Program-made: the position numbers and the translations under genes | Shown here: piece by piece, positions 1-6,064 of the stretch | Numbering within the stretch: position 1 is the stretch's first letter | Layout: each line of letters starts with the position of its first letter | Assembly (NCBI GenBank): GCA_947178195.1 | Contig: CAMWXM010000161.1 | Span: forward strand, 1-6,777 | Origin: an uncultured Ruminococcus sp. | GTDB taxonomy: Bacteria > Bacillota > Clostridia > Oscillospirales > Ruminococcaceae | Length of the DNA: 6,777 bases | Direction of reading: 5' to 3' | Notes under the pieces: generated by a model | Seen by the model: only the letters and a program-made list of their open reading frames with translations | Told to the model about the DNA's origin: nothing | Database searches by the model: none

Positions 1-724
1 CAACAGTAAAGCAAGTTCCCTGATCATAATCTTCATCGTAGGCTGTCACTACAAAATAATACGGTATTTCTATATCTATATCCTTTTTGTTTTTAAGATT
101 CAGACTTTCGGCAAATCCCGGGAGAGCAGTTCCGGCAATGAATATTTTTTCTCCGTCAGATATGGTTTTTCCGTTTGTGACCTCTATATTGCTGAATTTC
201 TGACTATCAAGAACAAGTGCGCTGAGCATTACAAATGGCGTATATATGTCACGGTTTTTGCCGTTTATTTTTACCGTTTTTTTGCTGTTGTTGGTGTAGT
301 CATATCTGATTTTAACCTTGCCGCTTTTACCCTTCAGATTTTCGGGAGTTATCTCTGAGCCGTCCAGATAATAAGTGACCTTAACGCTTACAGGAAGCTC
401 CTTCTTGCTTGTTCCCTTATAATATATATCCTCTCCGGCAGCAGCCCAGGAAACCTTTCCACCGTCTTTTGTGAATGTTTCGTCGCCTTTGACGTTTTCT
501 ATATCCTCTAATTCGGAAATATCTTCTACGCTGTCCGAATTGCCGTTATTTTTCAGCCAATCGCTTACTATTATTTTGCTTGCCGAACCGTCAGGGTCGG
601 CTACGATGTAAACTGTTTCATCTTTATAATTTGAGCTTTCAGCAGCGGAAACATAAATTCCCGTACTGACTGCCGTCATTAAAACGGCTGTTATTCCTGC
701 AAGAACTCTGTTTAATTTATTCAT
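1..724 (-). CDS. Secreted protein of unknown function, partner of the MMPL transporter (3' end outside the window)
   Basis: The reading frame is open from the ATG at 724 to the window edge, giving 241 visible residues with no stop, so the C-terminus is missing. A ribosome binding site (AGGAG at 735-731) lies 6 bases before the ATG. Residues 1-28 form a signal peptide: basic start (MNKLNR), hydrophobic core and an SAA|E-like cleavage site. The mature part begins with a conserved-looking segment (KDETVYIVADPDGS, residues 34-47, then IIVSDWL). Beta-rich sequence follows, with LKGKSGKVKIRYDYTNN around residues 130-146. From memory, such N-termini occur in Firmicutes cell-surface proteins with Leu-x-x-Gly heptad repeats and a C-terminal membrane anchor, often encoded beside MMPL genes. 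The repeat region would lie outside this window, so that assignment is inference. It starts 31 bases after the MMPL stop on the same strand, so the two are almost certainly co-transcribed. It probably works at the cell surface with the transporter. Substrate and activity are unknown. Confidence 0.85.
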   Translation of the reverse strand, partial: MNKLNRVLAGITAVLMTAVSTGIYVSAAESSNYKDETVYIVADPDGSASKIIVSDWLKNNGNSDSVEDISELEDIENVKGDETFTKDGGKVSWAAAGEDIYYKGTSKKELPVSVKVTYYLDGSEITPENLKGKSGKVKIRYDYTNNSKKTVKINGKNRDIYTPFVMLSALVLDSQKFSNIEVTNGKTISDGEKIFIAGTALPGFAESLNLKNKKDIDIEIPYYFVVTAYDEDYDQGTCFTV

Positions 725-739
725 AACTTTCTCCTGTCC

Positions 740-754
740 GCCGTAAAATACGGC
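740..754 (-). repeat. Small inverted repeat between the MMPL gene and the secreted-protein gene
   Basis: GCCGTA (740-745) and TACGGC (749-754) form a perfect 6-bp stem with a 3-base loop, directly after the MMPL stop codon at 756. No U-tract follows on the minus strand; the next bases lead into the ribosome binding site of the downstream gene. It is therefore not a convincing terminator. It could be an mRNA-stabilising or processing hairpin, or chance. Confidence 0.4.
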
Positions 755-755
755 A

Positions 756-2834
756 TTAATTATTAATTTGTTTCTCTTTAATACCAATTGTTGTTTTGCA
801 TATTATTTTATCAAAAAGCATGAGCATTGATGGAAGTACAAATATTACCGTCAGCATACTTATGATAGCTCCTCTTGCCATAAGATTGCAAAGGGAGGAA
901 ATCATGTCTATGCTTGAATATACTCCAACGCCGAAGGTAGCAGCAAAAAATCCCAATGCGCTTACAATAATAGATTTGATTGATGAGGAAAGGGCGATTT
1001 CAACAGCCTGCGTTTTAGATACGCCTTTTCGTCTTTCTTTTTTATATCGTGTGGTCATGAGAATTGCGTAATCTATAGTTGCGCCAAGCTGAATAGTACC
1101 GATAACGATAGAGGCGATAAACGGAAGCGATGTTCCGGTATAAGCCGGTATACCCATATTTATAAATATTGCAAATTCTACCACTGCTACCAGAATGACC
1201 GGTAAAGAAATAGATTTTAACACGCAAAGAATTATTAAGAATATGACTCCGATAGAGACAACGCTTACCGTTTTAAAATCGTTGTCAGTTATGTCGATAA
1301 GATCCTTTGTGGCAGGTGCTTCGCCTATGAGCATTCCGTCAGCATCATATTTTTTAACAATATTATTAAGACTTTCTATCTGAGCGTTTACCTTGTCCGA
1401 AGCGGTTTTGTATTCCGAACCTATCAGAATAAGCTGCCAGTTATCACTCTTCAGAATTGATGAAACCGATTCGGGAATTATCTCTTCCGGAATAGACGGT
1501 CCTACAAGTGAGTTGAAGCCCAGTGAAAAGCTTACGCCGTCAACATTATTCATTTCTTTAAGCATATTGTCAACTTCCTTTGCAGATAATTTGGAATCTG
1601 CAAGAAGCATATGGGTAGAATTCATGTTAAATTCTTCCGAAAGCTTTGAGTTGGCAACAATACTGTCCAGGTCTCTGGGCAGAGTAGAGTCAAGATTATA
1701 ATATACGTCATAGTGAGTATAGCCGTAAAGAGCGGGAACCAGAACAACTAAGAATACTATAAAAAACATCCATGATTTTTTTACTACAAAAGCCGACAGC
1801 TTTTTCATAGCCGGAAGTATATCCCTATGCTTTGTTTTTTCAATTGCTTGATCAAAAATAAGTATAAACGATGGCAGAATCGTTACACAGCCGATAACTC
1901 CGAATACAACTCCCTTTGCCATTACAATTCCCAGGTCTAATCCTAAGGTAAAGCTCATAAAGCACATTGCTAAAAAGCCTGCGATAGTCGTGACCGAGCT
2001 GCCCACAACAGAAGAAATCGTATTTGAGATCGCATGTGCCATTGCACGATTTTTGTCTCCTGGGAAACGTAACTGATTTTCTTCATAGCTGTGCCACAGG
2101 AAAATAGAATAGTCCATTGTAACACCAAGTTGTAAAACCGCTGTCAGAGCCTGAGTTATAAATGAAATCTCACCTTGAATAAAGTTTGTGCCTAAATTAT
2201 ACAATATCGCCATTCCGATACTGAGCATAAAAAATACGGGAATAAGAAAGGAATCCATGGTTATCATAAGAATAATACTGATAAGAATTACCGCAATTAT
2301 AACATACATTACAGATTCCTGATTGGAAAGATTTTTTATATCCAGGACTACCGCCGACATACCGCTTATAAAGCATTGCTTTTCAGAAATGGTTCTCATT
2401 TCTTCAATAGCGTTCATGGTTTCGTCGGATGAGGTGGTATCGTCAAAAAATACCGCCATTAATGTAGAGTCATCAGAATTGAAGAAATCATAAATTTTAT
2501 CTGGAAGAATTTCCTTTGGAATGCTTATATCCGCAAGAGTATCATACCAGACTACGTCTGCAACATGGTCGATCTCTTCAATTTGCTTTTTGGTTTTAGC
2601 AACGTCCTTATCGGACATTCCGGAAATCATTACCATTGAAAATCCGCCTTTGCCAAATTCGTCCAGAAGAACGTCCTGACCCTTCATTGTTTCAATGTCG
2701 CCGGGTAAGTATGACAAAATGTCATAGTTTATTCTTGTTCCTATCATTCCGATCAGGGATGGTATAAGCAATAAAAGACTTAGTATAAGAATTACGAGTC
2801 TATGCTTTACCACCCATTTGCCAAATTTTATCAA
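756..2834 (-). CDS. MMPL/RND-superfamily membrane transporter
   Basis: This 692-residue protein has the RND/MMPL layout: two similar halves, each with one helix, a large extracytoplasmic domain, then five helices. Helices fall near residues 12-31, 174-193, 196-216, 226-247, 272-296 and 301-328, then 354-371, 521-540, 542-562, 568-592, 619-640 and 651-675. The extracytoplasmic domains are about 32-172 and 372-520. Each half carries the Asp-Tyr pair that drives proton transfer in MmpL proteins: GVTMDY (D241-Y242) and GATIDY (D588-Y589). It is therefore probably a proton-driven exporter in the cytoplasmic membrane. The family moves lipids, peptides or drugs; the substrate here is unknown. The start is TTG at 2834, since no ATG lies in frame before an upstream stop; a GAAAGG-type binding site lies about 10 bases before it. 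It is transcribed divergently from the tetR gene, has operators around its promoter, and is followed 31 bases later by the secreted-protein gene. Confidence 0.95.
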   Translation of the reverse strand: MIKFGKWVVKHRLVILILSLLLLIPSLIGMIGTRINYDILSYLPGDIETMKGQDVLLDEFGKGGFSMVMISGMSDKDVAKTKKQIEEIDHVADVVWYDTLADISIPKEILPDKIYDFFNSDDSTLMAVFFDDTTSSDETMNAIEEMRTISEKQCFISGMSAVVLDIKNLSNQESVMYVIIAVILISIILMITMDSFLIPVFFMLSIGMAILYNLGTNFIQGEISFITQALTAVLQLGVTMDYSIFLWHSYEENQLRFPGDKNRAMAHAISNTISSVVGSSVTTIAGFLAMCFMSFTLGLDLGIVMAKGVVFGVIGCVTILPSFILIFDQAIEKTKHRDILPAMKKLSAFVVKKSWMFFIVFLVVLVPALYGYTHYDVYYNLDSTLPRDLDSIVANSKLSEEFNMNSTHMLLADSKLSAKEVDNMLKEMNNVDGVSFSLGFNSLVGPSIPEEIIPESVSSILKSDNWQLILIGSEYKTASDKVNAQIESLNNIVKKYDADGMLIGEAPATKDLIDITDNDFKTVSVVSIGVIFLIILCVLKSISLPVILVAVVEFAIFINMGIPAYTGTSLPFIASIVIGTIQLGATIDYAILMTTRYKKERRKGVSKTQAVEIALSSSIKSIIVSALGFFAATFGVGVYSSIDMISSLCNLMARGAIISMLTVIFVLPSMLMLFDKIICKTTIGIKEKQINN

Positions 2835-2854
2835 AGAATCACAGCCTTTCGAAT

Positions 2855-2869
2855 ATGACTAATAGTCAT
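2855..2869. promoter_or_regulatory. Operator O1, probable TetR-type repressor site in the MMPL leader
   Basis: ATGACTAATAGTCAT is a perfect 15-base dyad with 7-base arms. It shares the ATGAC-N5-GTCAT core with two other sites in this intergenic region. It lies about 11-25 bases downstream of the inferred MMPL transcription start and about 20 bases before the TTG start. A bound repressor there would block early elongation. Assignment to the adjacent TetR protein is inferred from position and repetition. Confidence 0.75.
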
Positions 2870-2886
2870 TTTTGGTTTGCAAATTT

Positions 2887-2915
2887 ATTATACTACTGCT
2901 TCTTTATAAAGTCAA
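2887..2915 (-). promoter_or_regulatory. Promoter of the MMPL operon
   Basis: Read on the minus strand, the -35 is TTGACT (2915-2910), followed by a 17-base spacer and a perfect -10 TATAAT (2892-2887). This puts the transcription start near 2880 and gives a leader of about 46 bases. Operator O1 lies inside the leader, and operator O2 lies about 19 bases upstream of the -35. The promoter is strong by consensus, so tight repression would be expected. Confidence 0.85.
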
Positions 2916-2933
2916 TAGCTTTTGGATGCAAAA

Positions 2934-2948
2934 ATGACCAAAAGTCAT
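2934..2948. promoter_or_regulatory. Operator O2, probable TetR-type repressor site between the divergent promoters
   Basis: ATGACCAAAAGTCAT has the same ATGAC-N5-GTCAT core as O1 and O3, within AT-rich flanks (AAAA on the left, TATTTTT on the right). The inner pair next to the core is mismatched (C and A), so it is the weakest dyad of the three. It lies upstream of the MMPL -35. Centres are about 79 bases from O1 and 56 bases from O3. It may serve either promoter or support looping. Confidence 0.7.
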
Positions 2949-2980
2949 ATTTTTGTGAAAGGTATACAAGAAACAAGCAA

Positions 2981-3013
2981 CTCCACAAAATGACTGTTAG
3001 TCATTTTGTGGAG
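2981..3013. promoter_or_regulatory. Operator O3, 33-base perfect palindrome next to the tetR promoter
   Basis: A 15-base arm, CTCCACAAAATGACT (2981-2995), is repeated as its exact reverse complement (2999-3013) with a 3-base centre, GTT. The middle contains the ATGAC-N5-GTCAT core (2990-3004) shared with O1 and O2. The right arm ends at 3013, directly before the tetR -35 at 3014, so bound repressor would hinder RNA polymerase at the tetR promoter. This fits autoregulation. The dyad extends well beyond the core, which suggests a high-affinity site or binding of two dimers. Confidence 0.8.
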
Positions 3014-3042
3014 TTGACATTTTTAAGTTATTATAATATAAT
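3014..3042 (+). promoter_or_regulatory. Promoter of the tetR-family gene
   Basis: The -35 TTGACA (3014-3019), 17-base spacer and -10 TATAAT (3037-3042) match the sigma-A consensus exactly. Transcription should start near 3049, only about 15 bases before the ATG at 3064. The binding site AAGGTGGTG is then almost at the 5' end of the mRNA. The promoter abuts the O3 palindrome. Confidence 0.9.
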
Positions 3043-3063
3043 GTAACTAAGGTGGTGAAATCA

Positions 3064-3696
3064 ATGGGAAAGCTCGATATGAACAAAAAAATAAAAAGGG
3101 AGTCTATTTTAAGCACTGCCTTTTCGATTTTTACTGATAAAGGTGTCAGCAAAACCTCTATATCCGAAATTGTAGAAAAAGCAGGGGTCGCAAAAGGAAC
3201 ATTTTATCTTTATTTTAAGGACAAGTATGATTTGAAAAATAAGCTTGTTTCTCATCAGTCAAGTCTTATTTTTAAAAAGGCTCTGGACGCTTTGAATGAA
3301 AACGGAAAAGACAAGCTTGAATTTGAGGACAGGATTATTTTTATTATAGATAATATAATAAATCAGCTCAGTAAAAATCCACGACTTTTGCAGTTCATAT
3401 CTAAAAATCTGAGTTGGGGAATCTTTAAAAGCGCTGTCACATCTCTTGAAAGCGACAGTGATGGCGAGGACGAAATAAGCTTTAAATATGTATATGAAAA
3501 AATGCTTATTGAAAATGCACCAATGGTTTTTGATGATCCTGAAATGATGCTCTTTATAATAGTAGAACTTGTAAGCTCCACTATTTATTCTTCTATTCTT
3601 TATAAAGAACCAGTTGAAATTCAGAAGCTTAAACCTTATCTTTACCGTGCGGTGAGAATGATAATAAAAAATCATGAAATTGAAATGAAAGAATAG
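3064..3696 (+). CDS. TetR/AcrR-family transcriptional repressor
   Basis: This 210-residue protein has the family's usual length. The N-terminal DNA-binding domain is clear: a first helix (KRESILSTAFSIFTDKG, about 11-27), then the helix-turn-helix with ISEIVEKAGVAKGTFYLYFKDKYDL (about 33-57), including the typical GTFYLYF recognition helix. Residues from about 65 onward are helical and variable, as expected for the ligand-binding and dimerisation domain; the ligand is not predictable. I chose the ATG at 3064 because AAGGTGGTG (3049-3057) is correctly spaced before it. Upstream in-frame GTG codons at 3052 and 3055 lie inside that binding site, and the ATG at 3079 is a weaker alternative. It is divergent from the MMPL operon, and the three dyads in the shared intergenic region suggest that it represses both itself and the exporter until a ligand, perhaps a transported compound, releases it. 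Confidence 0.95.
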   Translation: MGKLDMNKKIKRESILSTAFSIFTDKGVSKTSISEIVEKAGVAKGTFYLYFKDKYDLKNKLVSHQSSLIFKKALDALNENGKDKLEFEDRIIFIIDNIINQLSKNPRLLQFISKNLSWGIFKSAVTSLESDSDGEDEISFKYVYEKMLIENAPMVFDDPEMMLFIIVELVSSTIYSSILYKEPVEIQKLKPYLYRAVRMIIKNHEIEMKE

Positions 3697-3734
3697 TACA
3701 GCTTAATTTTTATATTATGAAGAAAAGAATGAAT

Positions 3735-3761
3735 TTGTCGCAATAAAAGGTGTGTTATAAT
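3735..3761 (+). promoter_or_regulatory. Likely promoter of the small membrane protein gene
   Basis: An extended -10, TGTTATAAT (3753-3761), has a partial -35, TTGTCG (3735-3740), 15 bases before the TATAAT. The spacing is short, but an extended -10 tolerates a poor -35. No hairpin terminator separates it from tetR (stop at 3696), so read-through from tetR may add to expression. Confidence 0.5.
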
Positions 3762-3800
3762 GAAATAAAAAATAAGCGTTTTAAGGCAGGGCGATTTGAC

Positions 3801-4274
3801 ATGAAAAAAAGAATAGGTATAGCAGGTTTGACTATTTTAATATTATTGGGTTTATTAATGTTATCAGCAGTTCAAACGTTCTGGGGTATAACATATACAT
3901 TTGAATATTTTTATTATGATAATCACTCCTGGGGTGAAATCACCTATATTTCAGATCGTATTCGAGCAATTTCTGATATCAGTAGCTATCCAGATCATAT
4001 AAATATACAGGTGAAATTAGACCAGCCTGTGGACAACAACGATTATTATTCTATCACTTTTGATACTGTCAGAGAAATGAAAAAACGAAAAAAACATATA
4101 GAATACAAGGGCGCACGGGCTTTAATAGTATTCAATGATTTTTATAACAGCGATGGTGATGTAATAACAAAAACCGATATTATTATGTCTGTTGTTTCAT
4201 CCATAATATTTATTGCTGAATTAATAATAATATTTGTTATAATTCGGCATTTATACAAAAAATATAACCTCTGA
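3801..4274 (+). CDS. Small two-helix membrane protein of unknown function
   Basis: This 157-residue protein is not recognised. It starts with MKKR and a hydrophobic helix (about 5-24), which could be an uncleaved signal anchor. A region of about 100 polar and aromatic residues follows (FEYFYYDNHSWGEITYI, about 35-50, then predicted beta strands). A second helix lies at about 128-148, followed by a basic tail (RHLYKKYNL). The layout suggests an extracytoplasmic loop held by both ends, with short cytoplasmic termini. The frame is open back to a GTG at 3750, but that codon precedes the likely -10 at 3756. The ATG at 3801 has a purine-rich AGGCAGGG about 10 bases before it and makes a sensible membrane protein. 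The stop codon (4272-4274) lies inside the left arm of the following hairpin. Position after tetR hints at a link to the exporter, but this is unproven. Confidence 0.75.
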   Translation: MKKRIGIAGLTILILLGLLMLSAVQTFWGITYTFEYFYYDNHSWGEITYISDRIRAISDISSYPDHINIQVKLDQPVDNNDYYSITFDTVREMKKRKKHIEYKGARALIVFNDFYNSDGDVITKTDIIMSVVSSIIFIAELIIIFVIIRHLYKKYNL

Positions 4275-4297
4275 TTTGTTTAAAATCAGAGGTTATA
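4263..4297. terminator. Bidirectional hairpin terminator between convergent genes
   Basis: A perfect 15-bp stem (TATAACCTCTGATTT at 4263-4277 against 4283-4297) has a 5-base loop. On the minus strand six U residues follow immediately (complement of 4262-4257), a classic intrinsic terminator layout. On the plus strand seven T residues occur only at 4310-4316, 12 bases after the stem, so plus-strand termination is plausible but less typical. The left arm overlaps the last codons and the TGA of the 3801-4274 gene. Confidence 0.8.
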
Positions 4298-4334
4298 ATA
4301 TTGAAAAAGTTTTTTTAAAAGTTTGTGGCATTGC

Positions 4335-4375
4335 TTTAAAAGAAAATAACCGACTGCCATAAGCAACCGGTTATT
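4335..4375 (-). terminator. Terminator of the sugar transferase gene
   Basis: AATAACCG (4345-4352) pairs with CGGTTATT (4368-4375). Inside the loop, TGC and GCA can add 3 bp. On the minus strand the stem is followed by UUUUCUUUUAAA (complement of 4344 downward). It lies 16 bases after the transferase stop. The 4263-4297 hairpin then acts as a backup. Confidence 0.7.
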
Positions 4376-4391
4376 GATTTAAGTAAAAAAA

Positions 4392-5072
4392 TTATTTTGC
4401 ACCATCAGCCGTAACTACAGCTTTAAAAGTTTTCAAGATGATTTTTGTATCTGTAGTAAACGATCTGTCTTTTATGTACTGAATATCCATGTTCACCCAT
4501 TCGTCAAAATTTACATTACTTCTTCCCGAACACTGCCAGTAACAAGTAAGACCGCCTTTTACGCAAAGACGCTGAAGCTGATAAGGAGTATATTCCTCAA
4601 CCTCATCAGGAATTGGCGGACGAGGTCCAACAACACTCATTGACCCGCTTAAAATATTAATAAGCTGAGGAAGCTCATCAATAGAAGTTTTTCTTAAAAA
4701 TCTTCCAAGCTTAGTTATTCGGGGGTCGTTTTCCATTTTAAAAGCAGGACCATCAATTTCATTCTGACTTTTCAGTTCCGCAAGCTTTTCTTCCGCATCA
4801 ATACACATCGACCTGAATTTATACATTTTAAATTCTTTTCCGTCTTTAGTAAGCCTTATCTGTGAAAAGAAAGGATTATGGAAATCCTGTAAAAATATAA
4901 GAATCGACACTATAAGCATAAGCGGCAACAATACCAGAAGAGCTGTCAAAGAACTTATAATATCAAAAGTTCTTTTAAAAAAGCAGTATACTCTTTTCGG
5001 TTGAACGCTTAAATTGCTTAAAAAGAAAGTCTGTGCTTTTCTGCGTTCTTCGATTGCAACATTAACTCTCAC
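4392..5072 (-). CDS. Undecaprenyl-phosphate sugar-phosphate transferase (bacterial sugar transferase family)
   Basis: This 226-residue protein matches the catalytic domain of the monotopic phosphoglycosyl transferases (WcaJ/EpsL/PglC type). These move a sugar-1-phosphate from a nucleotide sugar to undecaprenyl phosphate at the inner membrane face, the first step of capsule, exopolysaccharide or glycoprotein glycan assembly. Visible motifs are KRTFD (33-37), one re-entrant hydrophobic helix with the kinking proline (about 38-61, LP at 49-50), YKFRSM (84-89) with nearby acidic DAE (92-94), DPRITKLGRFLRKTSIDELPQ (116-136), SVVGPRP (146-152) and GLTCYWQCSGR (174-184). There is no large N-terminal membrane domain, so it is the short form. 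I chose the GTG at 5072 because GGAGG (5086-5082) sits 9 bases before it. A longer in-frame GTG at 5132 has no binding site and coincides with the inferred transcription start. No glycosyltransferase neighbours are visible, and the gene appears monocistronic between its own promoter and terminator. The sugar is unknown. Confidence 0.92.
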   Translation of the reverse strand: MRVNVAIEERRKAQTFFLSNLSVQPKRVYCFFKRTFDIISSLTALLVLLPLMLIVSILIFLQDFHNPFFSQIRLTKDGKEFKMYKFRSMCIDAEEKLAELKSQNEIDGPAFKMENDPRITKLGRFLRKTSIDELPQLINILSGSMSVVGPRPPIPDEVEEYTPYQLQRLCVKGGLTCYWQCSGRSNVNFDEWVNMDIQYIKDRSFTTDTKIILKTFKAVVTADGAK

Positions 5073-5081
5073 AATTATATT

Positions 5082-5086
5082 CCTCC
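5082..5086 (-). promoter_or_regulatory. Ribosome binding site that fixes the sugar transferase start
   Basis: GGAGG on the minus strand lies 9 bases before the GTG at 5072. The longest open frame begins at GTG 5132, whose upstream sequence is pure AT with no such site. This decides for the shorter protein of 226 residues. Confidence 0.8.
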
Positions 5087-5138
5087 AGAACATGATTTTG
5101 CTTATGTCAAAACCATTATTTCTTATTGTCACTAGTTA

Positions 5139-5167
5139 ATTATATATTTTGTTTCATGAATTGTCAA
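5139..5167 (-). promoter_or_regulatory. Promoter of the sugar transferase gene
   Basis: Read on the minus strand, TTGACA (5167-5162), a 17-base spacer and TATAAT (5144-5139) match the consensus fully. Transcription would start near 5132, giving a leader of about 60 bases before the GTG at 5072. I see no riboswitch-like structure in the leader. The remaining bases up to 5308 are AT-rich with no clear gene or terminator. Confidence 0.88.
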
Positions 5168-5308
5168 GGCAAAAACACGTAAATGTCAGTAATTTCATGA
5201 TTTTTCTACAATTGTGACAAAGCTCTGCAGGATATTAAAATTTTATATGTTTAATTTTAAGTTGGTTTTACAGCAAATTCCATATATCAAAATAGGGAGT
5301 AATATATC

Positions 5309-5875
5309 TTAAAAAAGGTTTTTGGTTGATTTTTTCAGGGGATTTTCCTGAAACACACCAGGGCTATATGATTTATATTTTATGATATTTACGTTATATA
5401 AGTTCATATAATAATTTATATTATCGAGATTCATTTCGTGATCAAAATCCTTTAATGAATGATAAAATTCATGCCATAATTTTTCATGCTCCCAGTGAGT
5501 TTTGGATTTGCTTAATTCAATGTAAATATCACCGTATTTATGTAAAAATTGAGTTATCAGATATTGCTTGCTGACAGCATGATATAAATCTTCCGGATAA
5601 AATACCTCAGTTTTATCAATATACGGTTCAAGAGCAGTAAGCTCGTTCCGGCTTTCAAAATATAATTTCAGATATTTAAAAAACGTTGCAGGATTCGTTG
5701 TGTGCTTGAAAATAAAATTGCAATTATCAATATTTTCAGAATTTTTATAGATTCTGCTTTGGGTAAATCTTTTTAACTGTACTTCGGCATATATTAATTC
5801 TTTTGTTTCCGGAAACAGTACTTTTTGCCATTCTAACCATATTGTTCTTTTTCTTACGTAATTTCTGAACTGCAT
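5309..5875 (-). CDS. Hypothetical soluble protein, not recognised
   Basis: The ATG at 5875 has a good ribosome binding site (GGAG, 7 bases before it), and the frame gives 188 residues. I do not recognise the family. There is no signal peptide or membrane segment, so it should be cytoplasmic. The sequence is rich in aromatic and charged residues and looks mostly helical: a Trp pair near the start (TIWLEWQKVLFPETKE, 11-26), many Tyr and Lys, and a His/Trp-rich patch (THWEHEKLWHEFYH, 126-139) that could bind metal or a partner, though no known motif fits. The last 20 residues look disordered and basic. It seems a single-gene unit: the aroB-side terminator lies upstream and the transferase has its own promoter downstream. 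No strong promoter is visible; TTGTTA and TACAAA spaced 18 bases apart are a weak candidate. No terminator is evident after its stop. It looks more AT-rich than aroB, which may mean separate acquisition; this was not calculated. Confidence 0.72.
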   Translation of the reverse strand: MQFRNYVRKRTIWLEWQKVLFPETKELIYAEVQLKRFTQSRIYKNSENIDNCNFIFKHTTNPATFFKYLKLYFESRNELTALEPYIDKTEVFYPEDLYHAVSKQYLITQFLHKYGDIYIELSKSKTHWEHEKLWHEFYHSLKDFDHEMNLDNINYYMNLYNVNIIKYKSYSPGVFQENPLKKSTKNLF

Positions 5876-5950
5876 TTGTTTACTCCTGTTTTAAATTTTT
5901 AAAAAAATATTTTGTAGCAGATTATTTTGTTAATTAACAATATCGGAAGA

Positions 5951-5977
5951 AAAAAGCCGGAAAATCTCCAGCTTTTT
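5951..5977. terminator. Hairpin terminator after aroB (bidirectional shape)
   Basis: AAAAAGC (5951-5957) pairs with GCTTTTT (5971-5977). After one mismatch, GGA (5959-5961) pairs with TCC (5967-5969), leaving a 5-base loop. On the minus strand the stem's own U-run continues into UCUUCC; on the plus strand TGCTTTTTT follows. The nearest gene reading into it is aroB, whose stop is at 6065, 88 bases before the stem. Confidence 0.72.
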
Positions 5978-6064
5978 GCTTTTTTAAATTATAGCATATT
6001 TTATTGTCAAAATAAATAGATATAAATTTAATAAAATGTTAATTTTATATGAACAATGCAGTCA

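Noticed and set aside
740..754. Inverted repeat as an operon-internal terminator
   Set aside because: No U-tract follows, the stem is only 6 bp, and the downstream gene begins within 31 bases of the MMPL stop with a strong binding site.
796..1701. Several open frames on the plus strand opposite the MMPL gene
   Set aside because: They lie antisense within a confident transporter gene and show no start signals or family-like sequence.
2855..3046. Open frame of 63 codons on the plus strand in the divergent intergenic region
   Set aside because: It runs through both promoters and all three operators, has no ribosome binding site and an implausible composition.
3259..3675. Open frames on the minus strand opposite tetR
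   Set aside because: They are shadows of the tetR coding sequence with low-complexity aromatic and basic residues and no start signal.
5073..5132. Longer N-terminus for the sugar transferase starting at GTG 5132
   Set aside because: It has no ribosome binding site, the TATAAT at 5144-5139 places the transcription start at this codon, and a clear GGAGG precedes the GTG at 5072.
5333..5353. Inverted repeat TTTCAGG/CCTGAAA near the end of the 188-residue gene as its terminator
   Set aside because: It lies inside the coding sequence before the stop at 5309, and a terminator there would cut the message short.
5927..5940. Palindrome TTGTTAATTAACAA upstream of the 188-residue gene as an operator
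   Set aside because: It is a single AT-only-like copy in very AT-rich sequence, with no second copy and no adjacent regulator; chance is likely.
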